A stretch of 64,000 bases of DNA from Roseiarcus sp963748545 (GCA_963748545.1 CAVVJO010000026.1:1-64000); one strand, 5' to 3'; counted from the stretch's first letter, positions 34,196 through 44,141 are shown. Numbers and translations: made by a program. Notes: a model not told the origin generated them from the sequence alone.

Positions 34196-34804
34196 TCACA
34201 AATAGCTCTCCAGTTCCCGGGCGGTTTCCTCGGGAGGGCGGTCGAGGTTCAGCGCCTCGACGAAACCGCCGGTCTTGTTCATCAGGTAGACGATCGAGCT
34301 GTGATCCATCGAATAGCCGCCGTCGGACTGGATCTGCCCTTTGCGCGAGAACACCCGATAGGCCTTTTCGGCCGCGCCGATCTCCTGCGGACTGCCGGAA
34401 AGCCCGGTGATCGATCCGCCGAAACTGCTGGCGTAGTCTTGCATGACCTTCGGCGTGTCCCGCTCGGGATCGACGGTGACGAACAGCGCCGGGACAGCCT
34501 TGTCTCCCATTTTCGACAGAACCTCGGCAAGGCGCGCGAGTTCGGTCGGACACACGTCCGGGCAATGCGTGTAGCCGAAATAGACCAGGAACGGCCGACC
34601 GCGCAGGCTTTCGTTCGTCACCGTCCGGCCGTCGCCGTCCTGGAGCGCGAAGTTGCCGCCGATCAGCGAGTCGGCCCCGCCCGGCCGCGGCGACCCGGCC
34701 CAGGCCGCAAGGACGGCGACGACGAGGACGGCCGCGCCAAGGGCGGCGAAAGGCATGGAGAAAGCGGGCGATCGCCGATCTTTTCCGGACTGGGGCTGAG
34801 GCAT
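34196..34804 (-). CDS. SCO family copper-binding protein
   Basis: A 202-residue SCO1/SenC protein, a thioredoxin-fold copper chaperone for the CuA site of cytochrome oxidase. One N-terminal membrane anchor (AALGAAVLVVAVLAAWAG) is followed by the periplasmic domain. The copper ligands are CPDVC (C81, C85) and H168 in SMDHSS. All are present. No cox genes are adjacent. Confidence 0.93.
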   Translation of the reverse strand: MPQPQSGKDRRSPAFSMPFAALGAAVLVVAVLAAWAGSPRPGGADSLIGGNFALQDGDGRTVTNESLRGRPFLVYFGYTHCPDVCPTELARLAEVLSKMGDKAVPALFVTVDPERDTPKVMQDYASSFGGSITGLSGSPQEIGAAEKAYRVFSRKGQIQSDGGYSMDHSSIVYLMNKTGGFVEALNLDRPPEETARELESYL

Positions 34805-34942
34805 GTCGTCTCCGGTTTGCGCTCGCCCCTACATAGTGCGAAGCGCCCGCCGCCTCCAGACCCCGCCCGAGGAAGGCGCCCGATTTGCCGTCGCGCGCGT
34901 CCGAGGGCATGATGAGGCCGACTTCACCCTTAGGGGTCGCCC

Positions 34943-35776
34943 ATGCCGCCGAGTGAAGGCGCCGCTGCGACGGAGGTCGAGGCGCGCCGGCTTTCCTACG
35001 ACCACGGCGAGGCCGGTCCGGCGGTCGCACGCGCCATCGCGGTCGAGGCGCCGATCGAGTTCGTCATCGGCGGCGCGCCGTTCGTGGTCATGATGGCGAC
35101 GCCGCGCGAGCTTGAAGATTTCGCTTATGGCTTCCTGTTCACCGAAGGGATCATCGACCGGCCCGAGGATGTCCGCGGCGTGGAGGTCGAGCCGGTCGAA
35201 GGCGGCTGGCGGCTCCGCGTCGCGCTGGCCGGGGAGCGACTGAAGACCCATCTCGCGCGCAGGCGCGCCATCAGCGGGCGCACGGGCTGCGGCCTGTGCG
35301 GCGTCGAAGATCTCGAGCGGTTGCAGCGGCTTCGACCGAGGCCTGTGACGCCGCATCCGGTCGAACCCGCGGCGATCGGGGCGGCGCTTGCCGAGCTGGA
35401 GGCCCGGCAACCCCTCAACGCGCTGACTCGCGCCGTGCACGCCGCGGCCTGGTGCGGGCTCGACGGGCGAATTGTCCTGGTCCGGGAGGACGTCGGACGC
35501 CATAACGCGCTCGACAAGGCGATCGGGGCGTTGTGGCGCGCCGGCGTCGGCGGAGAGGGCGGCTTCTTCCTGATCACGAGCCGCTGCTCCTTCGAGCTCG
35601 TGACCAAGGCGGCGATCTTTGGCGCGCACACGCTGGTGTCGCTGTCGGCCCCCACCTCGCTCGCGCTGGAGCGGGCGCGAGAGTACGGCGTTGCGGTGAT
35701 CGCGATCGCGCGCGCCGACGCCGCTTTGAGTTTCGCCGGCGCTCCGGTCATAGCGGGCGGAGGGCCGGCGGGGTGA
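34943..35776 (+). CDS. fdhD: Formate dehydrogenase accessory sulfurtransferase FdhD
   Basis: A 277-residue FdhD, which passes sulfur from a cysteine desulfurase to the molybdenum cofactor of formate dehydrogenase. The active cysteines are in GRTGCGLCGVEDLE (C116, C119). FAYGFLFTEGII and VREDVGRHNALDKAIGAL are conserved. No formate dehydrogenase genes are in view. The stop overlaps the GTG of the next gene as GTGA. Confidence 0.95.
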   Translation: MPPSEGAAATEVEARRLSYDHGEAGPAVARAIAVEAPIEFVIGGAPFVVMMATPRELEDFAYGFLFTEGIIDRPEDVRGVEVEPVEGGWRLRVALAGERLKTHLARRRAISGRTGCGLCGVEDLERLQRLRPRPVTPHPVEPAAIGAALAELEARQPLNALTRAVHAAAWCGLDGRIVLVREDVGRHNALDKAIGALWRAGVGGEGGFFLITSRCSFELVTKAAIFGAHTLVSLSAPTSLALERAREYGVAVIAIARADAALSFAGAPVIAGGGPAG

Positions 35777-37866
35777 GCGCCGGCAGACTGGAGACGCTCG
35801 CGCGCATGGCTCGCTGGCGCCGGCCCGACTTCACGCGGATGCTGGTCGGCCAGCACATCGTCAATGGGATGAGCGTCGGCGCCGGCGTCCTGGTGATCGC
35901 ACTCGCCGCCTCGGCGCTCTTCGGCTTCGCCGCCGGCCAGCCGGTGACCCTCGGCGCGATTGCGGCCAGCATCTCCGATCTGCCCTCCCCCTGGCGCGTG
36001 AAGGCTCGGACCCTGGCGTTTGGGTTTTCTCTGGCGTTGATTTCGACCTCGGCGATCCAGCTCGCGCTGCCCTGGCCGCTGGCCGCGCTGGCGACGATCG
36101 GCGTCATCGCCTTCGCCGCCGGAATGATCACGGGTTGGGGCCGCTGGGCGATCGCGCTCGGCATGCAGGCGCTGATCCCGGTGGTCTTCGTGCTCGGCTT
36201 TCCGCGCGAAAGTCACCCGGCCGCCTTCAAGATCGAGCTCCTATTCGCGATCGGCGGCGTCGCCTATATCGCCTTCGCGCTCATCGCCACGATCGTGACC
36301 GACGGCAGCGCGCGGCGACTGGTGGCCAGCGAGACGATCCGCGAGGTGTCGCTATACCTGAACGCCGTCGCCGCGGTGTTCGATCCGGAGACCGACTTCG
36401 AGCACGCCTACGGATCGGCGATCCGCCACCAGGCCGCCTTGTCGGAGCAACTCCAGTCGGCGCGCGCGCTTCTGCTCGATCATACCCGGCCCGGACGCGA
36501 AAGCCTCCGCCTCGCGGCGACCATCGGCATTCTCCTCGACGCCTTCGACGCGCTCGTCGCCGCCCAGAGCGACGTCATCAAGGTTCGAAGCGCGCCGCCG
36601 TCGACGCCGCTGCTCAAGCACATCGGCGCGGCCTTGCGGGTCGGCGCGCTCGACCTCAAACATCTCAGTCTCGAAATCCTGACGACCGACAGGCCGACGC
36701 TTCCGCCCGACCATCAGGCCGCGATCGACGTGCTGCGGCGGGAGGCCGCGCAACAGGAGGCGACGACAAAGTCCGATCCGGCCGCGCGGGCGGCGCTGAG
36801 CGCCGCGACCGACCGTCTCGTGCTCGCGCTCGGCTACATCCGCAGGCTCGAAGCGGCGCTCTCGGACGACCGCACGGCCCAAGCGTCGATCGGCGACGTC
36901 GACCTCGCGGCGTTTCTGCCCCGGCGCTCCTACGCCTGGGGCGCGCTGAGACCGCATTTCACGATCGCCTCGCCGGTGTTTCGCTATTCGGTCCGTCTCG
37001 CGCTCGCGATGATGGCGGGCGCTGTGATCGCGCAGTTTCTTGGCGATACCGGGCACGGCAACTGGGTCCTGCTGACCATCGCGGTGATCATGCGCTCCAA
37101 CTACGGGATGACCAAGTCGCGCCGCGACGACCGGGTGATCGGGACGCTGATCGGCTGCGTGGCGGCGGCGGGCGCGGTCGCCTGGTTGCCGGCGCGCAGC
37201 CTGGTTGCGGTGCAGGGACTCGCGGTCGTGGTGCTTCACAGTTTCGTGAAACTCAATTATCGCCTATCCTCGGTCGGGGCGTCCGTCATGGCGCTGGTCT
37301 CGCTGCATCTCATTCAGCCGCACCTTCCGGCGCCGGTCCTCGCGCGTCTCGCCGACACGCTGATCGGCGCGGCGATCGCGCATCTCTTCAGCTTCGTGTG
37401 GCCGCACTGGGAGTTTTCCGATGCGCCCAACATCGCAAGGCGCCTCCAGGCAAGGCTCGCCGTCTTCGCCGGGGTCGCGCTCGACGCCGCCGCGCCCGTT
37501 CAGGACTATCGGCTGGCGCGCAAAAACGTGATCGAGGCGATCGCCGCGCTCTCGGACTCCGCGGGGCGCATGAGCGTCGAGCCGGTGGCCGCGCGCAAAG
37601 GCCTGGAGGAGATGGCGGCGCTGCTCATGGCGGCGCACGGATTCACCGCGCAAGCCTCAGCGGCGCGGCTCGACATCCGCTCCGGGCGACCGCCTCCCGA
37701 CGAAGACGCGCGCGCGTGGCTTCAGCGTCGGCTGGCGCCGAAGCCCGGCGAGGCGCAACCCGCCGCGCCCGCCTCAGCCGGAAAACTCGCCGCGTCCGCC
37801 GAAGCCGTGGTCGAGGCGGCGGAGCGTTATCAGAAGGCGGCGAAGAGCGAGCTGGCCGGATCGTAG
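35773..37866 (+). CDS. FUSC family membrane protein (YccS-like, possible aromatic-acid exporter)
   Basis: A 697-residue membrane protein with two hydrophobic blocks (about residues 30-165 and 425-560) separated by a soluble helical region, the FUSC/YccS layout. The second block contains GNWVLLTIAVIMRSNYGMTK, the conserved FUSC signature, with SRRDDRVIGTLIGC after it. The C-terminal tail is Ala-rich and cytoplasmic. GTG 35773 overlaps the fdhD stop and has GGAGG nine bases upstream; ATG 35806 is the alternative. Family members are proposed exporters of aromatic acids, but no substrate is shown. Confidence 0.85.
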   Translation: MSAGRLETLARMARWRRPDFTRMLVGQHIVNGMSVGAGVLVIALAASALFGFAAGQPVTLGAIAASISDLPSPWRVKARTLAFGFSLALISTSAIQLALPWPLAALATIGVIAFAAGMITGWGRWAIALGMQALIPVVFVLGFPRESHPAAFKIELLFAIGGVAYIAFALIATIVTDGSARRLVASETIREVSLYLNAVAAVFDPETDFEHAYGSAIRHQAALSEQLQSARALLLDHTRPGRESLRLAATIGILLDAFDALVAAQSDVIKVRSAPPSTPLLKHIGAALRVGALDLKHLSLEILTTDRPTLPPDHQAAIDVLRREAAQQEATTKSDPAARAALSAATDRLVLALGYIRRLEAALSDDRTAQASIGDVDLAAFLPRRSYAWGALRPHFTIASPVFRYSVRLALAMMAGAVIAQFLGDTGHGNWVLLTIAVIMRSNYGMTKSRRDDRVIGTLIGCVAAAGAVAWLPARSLVAVQGLAVVVLHSFVKLNYRLSSVGASVMALVSLHLIQPHLPAPVLARLADTLIGAAIAHLFSFVWPHWEFSDAPNIARRLQARLAVFAGVALDAAAPVQDYRLARKNVIEAIAALSDSAGRMSVEPVAARKGLEEMAALLMAAHGFTAQASAARLDIRSGRPPPDEDARAWLQRRLAPKPGEAQPAAPASAGKLAASAEAVVEAAERYQKAAKSELAGS

Positions 37867-38012
37867 CGCGCTCCGGCCCTCACATAAAAAACGCATAAAA
37901 AAGCCGCGCTTGCATATGACGCTGACCCTGTCCTCACGCGCTTGGCCGAAGGGAACAGGCGCCCCCAGGGGACGTTGAATTGGGCTGGGCCTGCATGCGG
38001 AGGACAACCCTT

Positions 38013-38453
38013 ATGGCTTACGCTGACTTTCAATACCCCGCCACGCGTCTGGTGCGTTACCTCGACGCCTCGCCTCTGATCGAGGCGTTGCGCTTCCAGC
38101 CCGAAGACTTCGAATTGCGCCACGGCTGGCTCAATCATGCGCCAAGCCGCCACCGGTTCCAGTTCGACAAGCTCGGACGCGTGACGATCGAAGCCAACTG
38201 CGGCTGCGCGTCGATGTCGGTCAGGCCGGAGCAGAAAGAAGAGCTGGTCTCGATGTTCAAGACCTGGCGCAGCGAATACTGGGTCCCGTTCGAGACCAAC
38301 CGCGAATTCGCCTCGCACTTCGCGGCGCCGAACGCGTGGGTGCGGCTCTACCGGGACATCCGGATGGCGTTTCGACGGTTCGTGCGCCGCGAACAGCCGG
38401 CCGGCATTCCGATCGGGGACGTCTCGCAGATCAGCGCGACCCCGGCCGAGTAG
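38013..38453 (+). CDS. Hypothetical protein
   Basis: A 146-residue soluble protein of unknown function starting MAYADFQYPATRLVRYLDAS. It has a compact mixed composition with a cysteine cluster (ANCGCASM) and aromatic residues (KTWRSEYWVPFETNREFASH) conserved-looking enough to be a real gene. A strong GGAGG lies nine bases before the ATG. No neighbours on the same strand are close, so it is probably monocistronic. Confidence 0.7.
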   Translation: MAYADFQYPATRLVRYLDASPLIEALRFQPEDFELRHGWLNHAPSRHRFQFDKLGRVTIEANCGCASMSVRPEQKEELVSMFKTWRSEYWVPFETNREFASHFAAPNAWVRLYRDIRMAFRRFVRREQPAGIPIGDVSQISATPAE

Positions 38454-38572
38454 GCTCAAAGTTGTGGATGCAGGCTCCGCGGCGCGGGACAGACGCCCGC
38501 CTCGTGGGGCTGTCGCCGCGCCTCATCGGGCGGCGGCGACGCCCTGAGCCACATTGCACCCAAACAAACGAA

Positions 38573-38592
38573 AGACCGCCGAACGGCGGTCT
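38573..38592 (-). terminator. Terminator of the second PEPxxWA-CTERM gene
   Basis: On the minus strand AGACCGCC-GTTC-GGCGGTCT forms a perfect 8-bp stem, followed by TTTCGTTTG. It lies about 30 bases after the stop of the leftward gene. Confidence 0.7.
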
Positions 38593-38623
38593 GGCGGTCT
38601 CTCTCTGATGAACGAAGCGCCGG

Positions 38624-39487
38624 TTACGCCGCGACCGAGGAACGTTGGCGCGAGGTCCGATATCCCGCAAAGCCAAGCGCGGCGAAGCCGAGAGCCATCA
38701 TGGCCCACGTCGAGGGTTCCGGGACCGCTGTCGAGAACGACCCGGAAGTATGGGTATCGTAGAATTGGGTGAGCGGAATGGACGCTTGCGCATTGGGGGC
38801 GTCGTAATACGTGGTGATGCGGTCGGAGTAATCGAGGTCGAAGTCGTAGGTCGTCCCCGCGGACAATGTGCCGCCCGGTATGACGACGCTCGACGCCGGA
38901 TCGCCGCTGGAGCTGAACACCACGGCGCCATTATCCGTCACTTCGAAAAAGTACTCATAGCTCGTTGCGTTCTCGCTCGGAACGAAGGGGTTGAAATCGA
39001 CGGTGATGTCCTGGCTGGCGTTGACGCCCTGAAGCGCGTCGAAGTTGGTCAGGGCCGGCGTATTGGAGTAGGCCGCAGGGGTGGCGTAAGGAATTGTGAA
39101 AGTCGCCTCCGGCTGACTGCCTGTCACGTCAAACACGTAATTGCCGGCCGGATAGAGCGCCTGCAGGGCGGACAGAGAGTTGCTTTCATCCGAATACCCG
39201 ATCTCGAGATCGGGTGTGTAGCCCTGGTCTATGAGCGTTTGGGGCGACCCGACGCCCGGATAGGTCAGCGCGCCCGTGGTGTAGTCGCCGGAATTTGTGA
39301 AGAAGGCGCGAGCCGAAAAGAAGGCGCCCGTGGGCGTGATCGTGTTATCGCCGGTCTGCGTGTTGGTCGGGTTCAGTCCGACATCGGCCGAAGTCAGCTG
39401 GGCGTCCGCTTCGTTGACGGCGAAAAAAACACCAAGCACAGATAGTGAAAAAGCGACAATAGAGCCGCGAGCTTTAGGCTTAGGCAT
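38624..39487 (-). CDS. PEPxxWA-CTERM sorting domain-containing protein
   Basis: A 287-residue exported protein. The signal peptide runs through VAFSLSVLGVFFAVNEADAQ. The mature part is Thr, Ser, Asn and Tyr-rich, probably beta-structured, and of no recognised domain. The tail VPEPSTWAMMALGFAALGF then YRTSRQR is a canonical PEPxxWA-CTERM signal for exosortase cleavage. Start at ATG 39487 because GGGGAGG lies just upstream; a GTG two codons earlier is less likely. It shares the tail type with the protein at 26.6 kb, but not the body. Confidence 0.88.
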   Translation of the reverse strand: MPKPKARGSIVAFSLSVLGVFFAVNEADAQLTSADVGLNPTNTQTGDNTITPTGAFFSARAFFTNSGDYTTGALTYPGVGSPQTLIDQGYTPDLEIGYSDESNSLSALQALYPAGNYVFDVTGSQPEATFTIPYATPAAYSNTPALTNFDALQGVNASQDITVDFNPFVPSENATSYEYFFEVTDNGAVVFSSSGDPASSVVIPGGTLSAGTTYDFDLDYSDRITTYYDAPNAQASIPLTQFYDTHTSGSFSTAVPEPSTWAMMALGFAALGFAGYRTSRQRSSVAA

Positions 39488-39533
39488 TCCCACCTCCCCT
39501 TGAGTAGTGAACGGAAAAATCTTCTCACGAAAT

Positions 39534-39549
39534 GTTGACTCTAGTCAAC
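39534..39549. promoter_or_regulatory. Perfect palindrome upstream of PEPxxWA-CTERM gene
   Basis: GTTGACT-CT-AGTCAAC, 47 bases upstream of the leftward start at 39487. The 7-bp arms are perfect and lie in a locally AT-rich segment, suiting a dimeric regulator's operator. Confidence 0.45.
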
Positions 39550-39679
39550 TTCGGAGTTGTAAACCTTCCGTGATACCTCCTTCCCCCGCACTCGCCGAGT
39601 GTTGAGGGCCTCAGGCGCGCTCTTCCCTCCGCACGAGGGTCCGGTCTAGACTTCGTCTGGTTGCGGGAGGCGGGAAGCG

Positions 39680-41062
39680 ATGGGCGGCGCGGTGGCCGTG
39701 TTCGACGTGGGCAAGACCAACGTCAAGCTCATCGTGTTTAGCGCCGACGGCCAAATCGTCGCCGAACGATCCAAGCCCAACGCGTCGCTCCCGCCTGACG
39801 CAATGTGGCCCTATCTTCGCCTCGATACCGAAAGCGCCTGGGCGTTCCTGATCTCGGCGCTGAAAGAGGTCGCCGCCGCAACGCCGATCGAGGCCGTGTC
39901 CATCTCGGCGCACGGGGCGGCGGGGGTGCTGGTGACCGAAGCGGGCGCAGCGCTGCCGCCGGTCGACTACGAGTTCGACGGCTTCTCCGTGGTCGACGCC
40001 GACTACGACGCCGTGCGTCCGCCGTTCGAGGAAACCTTCTCGCCGCATTCCGCCCGGGGCCTCAATCTGGGGCGGCAGATCTTCTATTGCGAACGGGCCT
40101 TTCCGCACGCGTTCGCCGCGGCCCGCGCCTTTCTCGCCTACCCGCAGTACTGGGCCTGGAGACTTTCCGGCGTGATGGCGACCGAACCGACCGCGCTTGG
40201 CGCCCACTCCGATCTGTGGCGGCCGAAGGAGGGGCGTTTTTCAACGCTCGTCGACAGCCGGGGCTGGGCGCGTCTCTTCCCGCCGCAGCGGCGCGCCTGG
40301 GAGTGTCTGGGGACGCTGAAACCCGAAATCGCCGCCGCGACCGGGCTCTCGCCCTCGGTGCGCGTCCTGTGCGGCGCGCACAATTCAAACGCGTCGCTCG
40401 TTCCCTATCTCGCCTCGCGCAAAGATCCCTTCACCGTCGTCTCGACCGGCACCTGGGTGATCATCATGGCCGTCGGCGGGAAGGGGACGCTCAATCCCTC
40501 GGACGACACGCTCGCCAATGTCGACATCATGGGCCGCCCGGTGCCGACGGCGCGGCTGATGGGCGGGCGCGAGTTCGCCGTGCTCGCGGGCGAGCCCCCG
40601 GCCGAGGCCAAGGAGCCGGACGTCGCCGCGGCCGTCGCGTCAGGCGTCCTGGCGATGCCCGCCTTCACCGACCAGGGCGGCCCATTCGCCGGGCGCAGGG
40701 GCTGGATCGAGGGGCCGCCGCCCTCGACGCCGGCCGGACGCGCGGCGCTCGCGACCCTCTATTCGGCGCTCACGACCGCGCTCATGCTCGAACAACTCGA
40801 CGCGCCGGGCGACATTATCGTCGAGGGCGGCTTCAACCGCACGCCGGCGTTCTCCAGCGTGCTCGCGGGCCTCATGCCGGAGCGCACCGTGCTGGTCGCG
40901 CGCGCTTCCGGGGCGGCGGAGGGCGCGGCGATGCTCGCGCGCTGGGGCGAGCGGCGCGCGCCGCCGCAACTCTCGCGCGCGCAAGCGTGGGACGTCCCGG
41001 GGCTGGCCGCCTATGCCCAACGCTGGCGGCAGGGGCTGCCGAGGGCCGCAGAGAAGGCCTGA
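39680..41062 (+). CDS. FGGY family carbohydrate kinase
   Basis: A 460-residue sugar kinase of the FGGY family, in the branch near rhamnulokinase and fuculokinase. AVFDVGKTNVKLIVF is the phosphate-1 motif, STGTWVIIMAVGG the phosphate-2 region, and DIIVEGGFNRTPAF the adenosine motif. No sugar isomerase, aldolase or transporter is adjacent, so the sugar cannot be named. Confidence 0.88.
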   Translation: MGGAVAVFDVGKTNVKLIVFSADGQIVAERSKPNASLPPDAMWPYLRLDTESAWAFLISALKEVAAATPIEAVSISAHGAAGVLVTEAGAALPPVDYEFDGFSVVDADYDAVRPPFEETFSPHSARGLNLGRQIFYCERAFPHAFAAARAFLAYPQYWAWRLSGVMATEPTALGAHSDLWRPKEGRFSTLVDSRGWARLFPPQRRAWECLGTLKPEIAAATGLSPSVRVLCGAHNSNASLVPYLASRKDPFTVVSTGTWVIIMAVGGKGTLNPSDDTLANVDIMGRPVPTARLMGGREFAVLAGEPPAEAKEPDVAAAVASGVLAMPAFTDQGGPFAGRRGWIEGPPPSTPAGRAALATLYSALTTALMLEQLDAPGDIIVEGGFNRTPAFSSVLAGLMPERTVLVARASGAAEGAAMLARWGERRAPPQLSRAQAWDVPGLAAYAQRWRQGLPRAAEKA

Positions 41063-41145
41063 CCCCCTAACCCGCTCGAGGCGGCTTGCAGCCGCCGCGT
41101 CGGCTTGCTTAGTTGCGGGATAACGTCTCGAACGGGGAAACGGCC

Positions 41146-42951
41146 ATGGCTTACGGCTATACGCCGGCGGAGCGCGCGGAACTGGACCGACGCGCGCAGG
41201 CGATCCTGGACGCCAGCCCGGATGTCGGCAGCTTCATCCGGCGCGGCCTCGAGCCCAATCCCGGTCGCGAGACCTTCGTCTATCTTCGCACGGCGCTCGA
41301 TCCCGCTCCCGTGGTGACGCGCGCAGGCGAATTCCTGGGCCTTCTCGAATCGGCTCGGCTCTGGTTCCGACGCCACGGCGTCGGGCCGAACGACGTCGTG
41401 GCGATCCTCGCGCCGAACGTGACGGCGACGGCGGTCGCCTACTGGGCGGCGATGAGCTTCGCCGTCGTTCAGCCGCTCAATCTCCTGTTCAGCCGCGACG
41501 CAATCGCCGCGCAGCTCGCGGCGGTCAAGGCCAAGGTGGTGTTCGCCCCGTCGCCCGGCGCGCCGGGCGGCCTCTATGAGAAGGTCGAGGGCCTCGGCGC
41601 GCTGGTCCCGAGTCTGGAAAAGATTGTCGTCCTGCCGATGGACGGACGCGTCGCCTTCGGCGAGGAGACGCTCGCCCCCGCCACGGCGAACACGACGCCC
41701 GAAACGGCGCGCCCCGACTCGCTCGCGGCGCTCCTGCCGACAGGCGGGACGACCGGCGTCCCGAAGGTGGTGCGGCTCACCCATCGCAACATCGTCGCGT
41801 CGGCTATCGCCTCGATGCTCGCAGCCGAGGTGCGGCCCGAAGATCGCTTCCTGATCGCGCTGCCGATCTTCCATGTCGGCGGCGCCTTCTGTTCCAGCCT
41901 GCCGGCGCTCGGGGTCGGCGCGACGATGATCCTGCCGACCGCGGCCGGGTTCCGCAATCCGGAGGTCGTGGCGAACGTCTGGCGTATCATTGCCGCGCAT
42001 CGCGCAACGATCGCCGGTCTGGTGCCGACCGGGCTCGGCGCGGCCGCCCACGCGTCCGCCGAGGGCTGCGACCTCTCGAGTCTGCGCCTGTTCGTGACCG
42101 GCGCCTCGGTCTGTCCGCCGGAGATCGAGCGGCGCTTCCTTAAGGTGTGGCCGGGCGATTGCGTGCGGCAAATCTACGGGATGACGGAATTCGCAGGCGC
42201 GATCACGCAAACGCCGTGGGATCGCGGACAGCGGTTCGGCTCCGTCGGGCTGCCCGCTGCGCTCGCCGAAGTCGCCGTGCTCTGCGGCGATACGGTTCAT
42301 CAGGGGTCGTCGACCCCGAACGGCGAGATACTCGCACGCGGTCCGCAGATGTTCGACGGCTATTTCAACTCGCGCCAGCAGGGTGCGTCCTTTGTCGAGG
42401 GATGGCTGCGCTCGGGCGATCTCGGGCGGATCGGAGAGGACGGCGAGGTGTATGTCACCGGGCGCGCCAAAGACGTCATTATCCGCGGCGGCCACAACAT
42501 CGACCCGACCGCGATCGAGGACGTCGCGTTGCGGTTCCCCGGGGTGGGGCTTGCCGCGGCCGTGGGGCGTCCGGACACCTACGCCGGCGAGACGCCGATG
42601 CTGTTCGTCACGCCCTCGCCCGGCGCGACGATCGACGCCGAGGCGCTCGCCGGATTCATGGAGGCGGGCATGATGGAGCCGCCAGCGCGCCCGCGCGCGA
42701 TCGTGACGATCGCCGAGATGCCGATGACGCCGGTCGGCAAGGTCTTCAAGCCGCGGCTGCGGGAAATCGCGGCCGAGCAGGCGGCGCGCGAGGCGCTCGA
42801 GGCGGCGCTGCCCGGCGAAAGCTGCGAGGTCGAGGCCCGGCACGGCGACAGCGGCCTCATCGTCACCGCCCGCGTGCCGCCGACGGCGACAGCGGCCGCG
42901 CGCGCGGCGCTGGGCCAGTTTCCGGTCCGCTTCGAGATCGTCGCGGGATAG
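41146..42951 (+). CDS. Acyl-CoA synthetase (AMP-binding enzyme)
   Basis: A 601-residue adenylate-forming enzyme that activates a carboxylic acid as acyl-AMP and then acyl-CoA. LLPTGGTTGVPKVVRLTH is the P-loop, IYGMTEFAGA the adenine-binding motif, SGDLGRIGEDGEVYVTGRAK the hinge, and TPVGKVFKP carries the C-terminal catalytic lysine. The chain-length preference is unknown; the size and an extra C-terminal tail of about 60 residues resemble medium to long-chain enzymes. Start at ATG 41146 (MAYGYTPAER). Confidence 0.9.
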   Translation: MAYGYTPAERAELDRRAQAILDASPDVGSFIRRGLEPNPGRETFVYLRTALDPAPVVTRAGEFLGLLESARLWFRRHGVGPNDVVAILAPNVTATAVAYWAAMSFAVVQPLNLLFSRDAIAAQLAAVKAKVVFAPSPGAPGGLYEKVEGLGALVPSLEKIVVLPMDGRVAFGEETLAPATANTTPETARPDSLAALLPTGGTTGVPKVVRLTHRNIVASAIASMLAAEVRPEDRFLIALPIFHVGGAFCSSLPALGVGATMILPTAAGFRNPEVVANVWRIIAAHRATIAGLVPTGLGAAAHASAEGCDLSSLRLFVTGASVCPPEIERRFLKVWPGDCVRQIYGMTEFAGAITQTPWDRGQRFGSVGLPAALAEVAVLCGDTVHQGSSTPNGEILARGPQMFDGYFNSRQQGASFVEGWLRSGDLGRIGEDGEVYVTGRAKDVIIRGGHNIDPTAIEDVALRFPGVGLAAAVGRPDTYAGETPMLFVTPSPGATIDAEALAGFMEAGMMEPPARPRAIVTIAEMPMTPVGKVFKPRLREIAAEQAAREALEAALPGESCEVEARHGDSGLIVTARVPPTATAAARAALGQFPVRFEIVAG

Positions 42952-43046
42952 CCGGGGCGCCCTGGGGCCGTCGGGACGTTCGGCCGGAGTGGCGCCGAAC
43001 GCGCCGCAGGTCTAAAGTGGGCGCCTTCACACGTAAGGAAAGAGCG

Positions 43047-44141
43047 ATGAACGCCGAACCTGGTCCCTTCTTCACCCGACGCCCGCATCCCGCGCCGGTC
43101 GCGGCCGACGCGCGCGCGATGGCGATGGAGGATCCCGGATTCGGGCGGGTATTCACCGACCACATGGCGACCATTCGCTGGACGGAAGCACGGGGGTGGT
43201 GCGACGCCGAGATCCGCGCCCGCGAGCCGTTCGCGCTCGATCCCGCCGCCGCGGTGCTGCACTACGCCCAGGAGATTTTCGAGGGCCTGAAGGCCTATCG
43301 CTTGAGCGACGGCGGGGTCGCCCTCTTCCGTCCCGAGCAGAACGCGCGCCGCTTTCAGGCTTCCGCCGAACGGCTGGCGATGCCGACCCTGCCCGAAGTC
43401 GCGTTTCTGCGGTCGATCGAGGAGTTGATCAAGGCCGACGTCGCGTGGGTCCCGGGCGGCGACGGCAGCCTTTACCTGCGTCCCTTCATGTTCGCGAGCG
43501 AGGCGTTCCTCGGCGTGCGGCCGGCGGCGGAATATTTGTACGTGGTCATCGCCTCTCCGGTCGGCGCCTATTTCAAGGGCGGCAAGAAGGCGGTCACCGT
43601 CTGGCTCTCGGACGATTACACCCGCGCCGCTCCCGGCGGGACGGGCGCGGCCAAATGCGGCGGCAACTACGCCGCGAGCCTTCTCGCGCAGGCCGAGGCG
43701 ATCAAGCACGGCTGCGACCAGGTCGTCTTCCTCGACGCCGCCGAACGGAAATGGGTCGAGGAACTCGGCGGGATGAACGTCTTCCTGGTGTTCGACGACG
43801 GCTCGCTGCAGACGCCGCCGCTCGGCGGCACGATCCTGCCCGGCGTCACGCGCGACGCGATCATGACGCTGGCCAAGGCCGAGGGACGGACGGTGCGCGA
43901 GGAGCGCTTCAGCTTCGAGCAGTGGAAGGCCGACGCCGCGAGCGGTCGCTTGCGTGAGGCGTTCGCCTGCGGCACGGCGGCCGTCGTCACCCCGATCGGC
44001 GAGATCAGGGCGACGGAGGGCGGTTTCGTGATCGGAAACGGCTCGGGGGGCGAGGTGGCGGACGCCCTGCGGGCGAAGCTCGTCGCGATCCAGCGCGGCG
44101 ACGCGCTGGACGAACACGGCTGGGTGCGGCGGGTGATTTAG
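43047..44141 (+). CDS. ilvE: Branched-chain amino acid aminotransferase
   Basis: A 364-residue fold-type IV PLP aminotransferase. The PLP lysine is K203 in GTGAAKCGGNYAASLLAQ. RPFMFASEAFLGVRP and VEELGGMNVFLVF are typical of the larger (about 360-residue) BCAT class. It makes leucine, isoleucine and valine from their 2-oxo acids. AAGGAAAGAGCG precedes the ATG. It is about 95 bases after the acyl-CoA synthetase on the same strand. Confidence 0.93.
   Translation: MNAEPGPFFTRRPHPAPVAADARAMAMEDPGFGRVFTDHMATIRWTEARGWCDAEIRAREPFALDPAAAVLHYAQEIFEGLKAYRLSDGGVALFRPEQNARRFQASAERLAMPTLPEVAFLRSIEELIKADVAWVPGGDGSLYLRPFMFASEAFLGVRPAAEYLYVVIASPVGAYFKGGKKAVTVWLSDDYTRAAPGGTGAAKCGGNYAASLLAQAEAIKHGCDQVVFLDAAERKWVEELGGMNVFLVFDDGSLQTPPLGGTILPGVTRDAIMTLAKAEGRTVREERFSFEQWKADAASGRLREAFACGTAAVVTPIGEIRATEGGFVIGNGSGGEVADALRAKLVAIQRGDALDEHGWVRRVI

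Noticed and set aside
38477..38552. Fourth copy of the REP-like element
   Set aside because: GC-rich inverted segments are present, but the match to the 15.25 kb element is too weak to call a copy.
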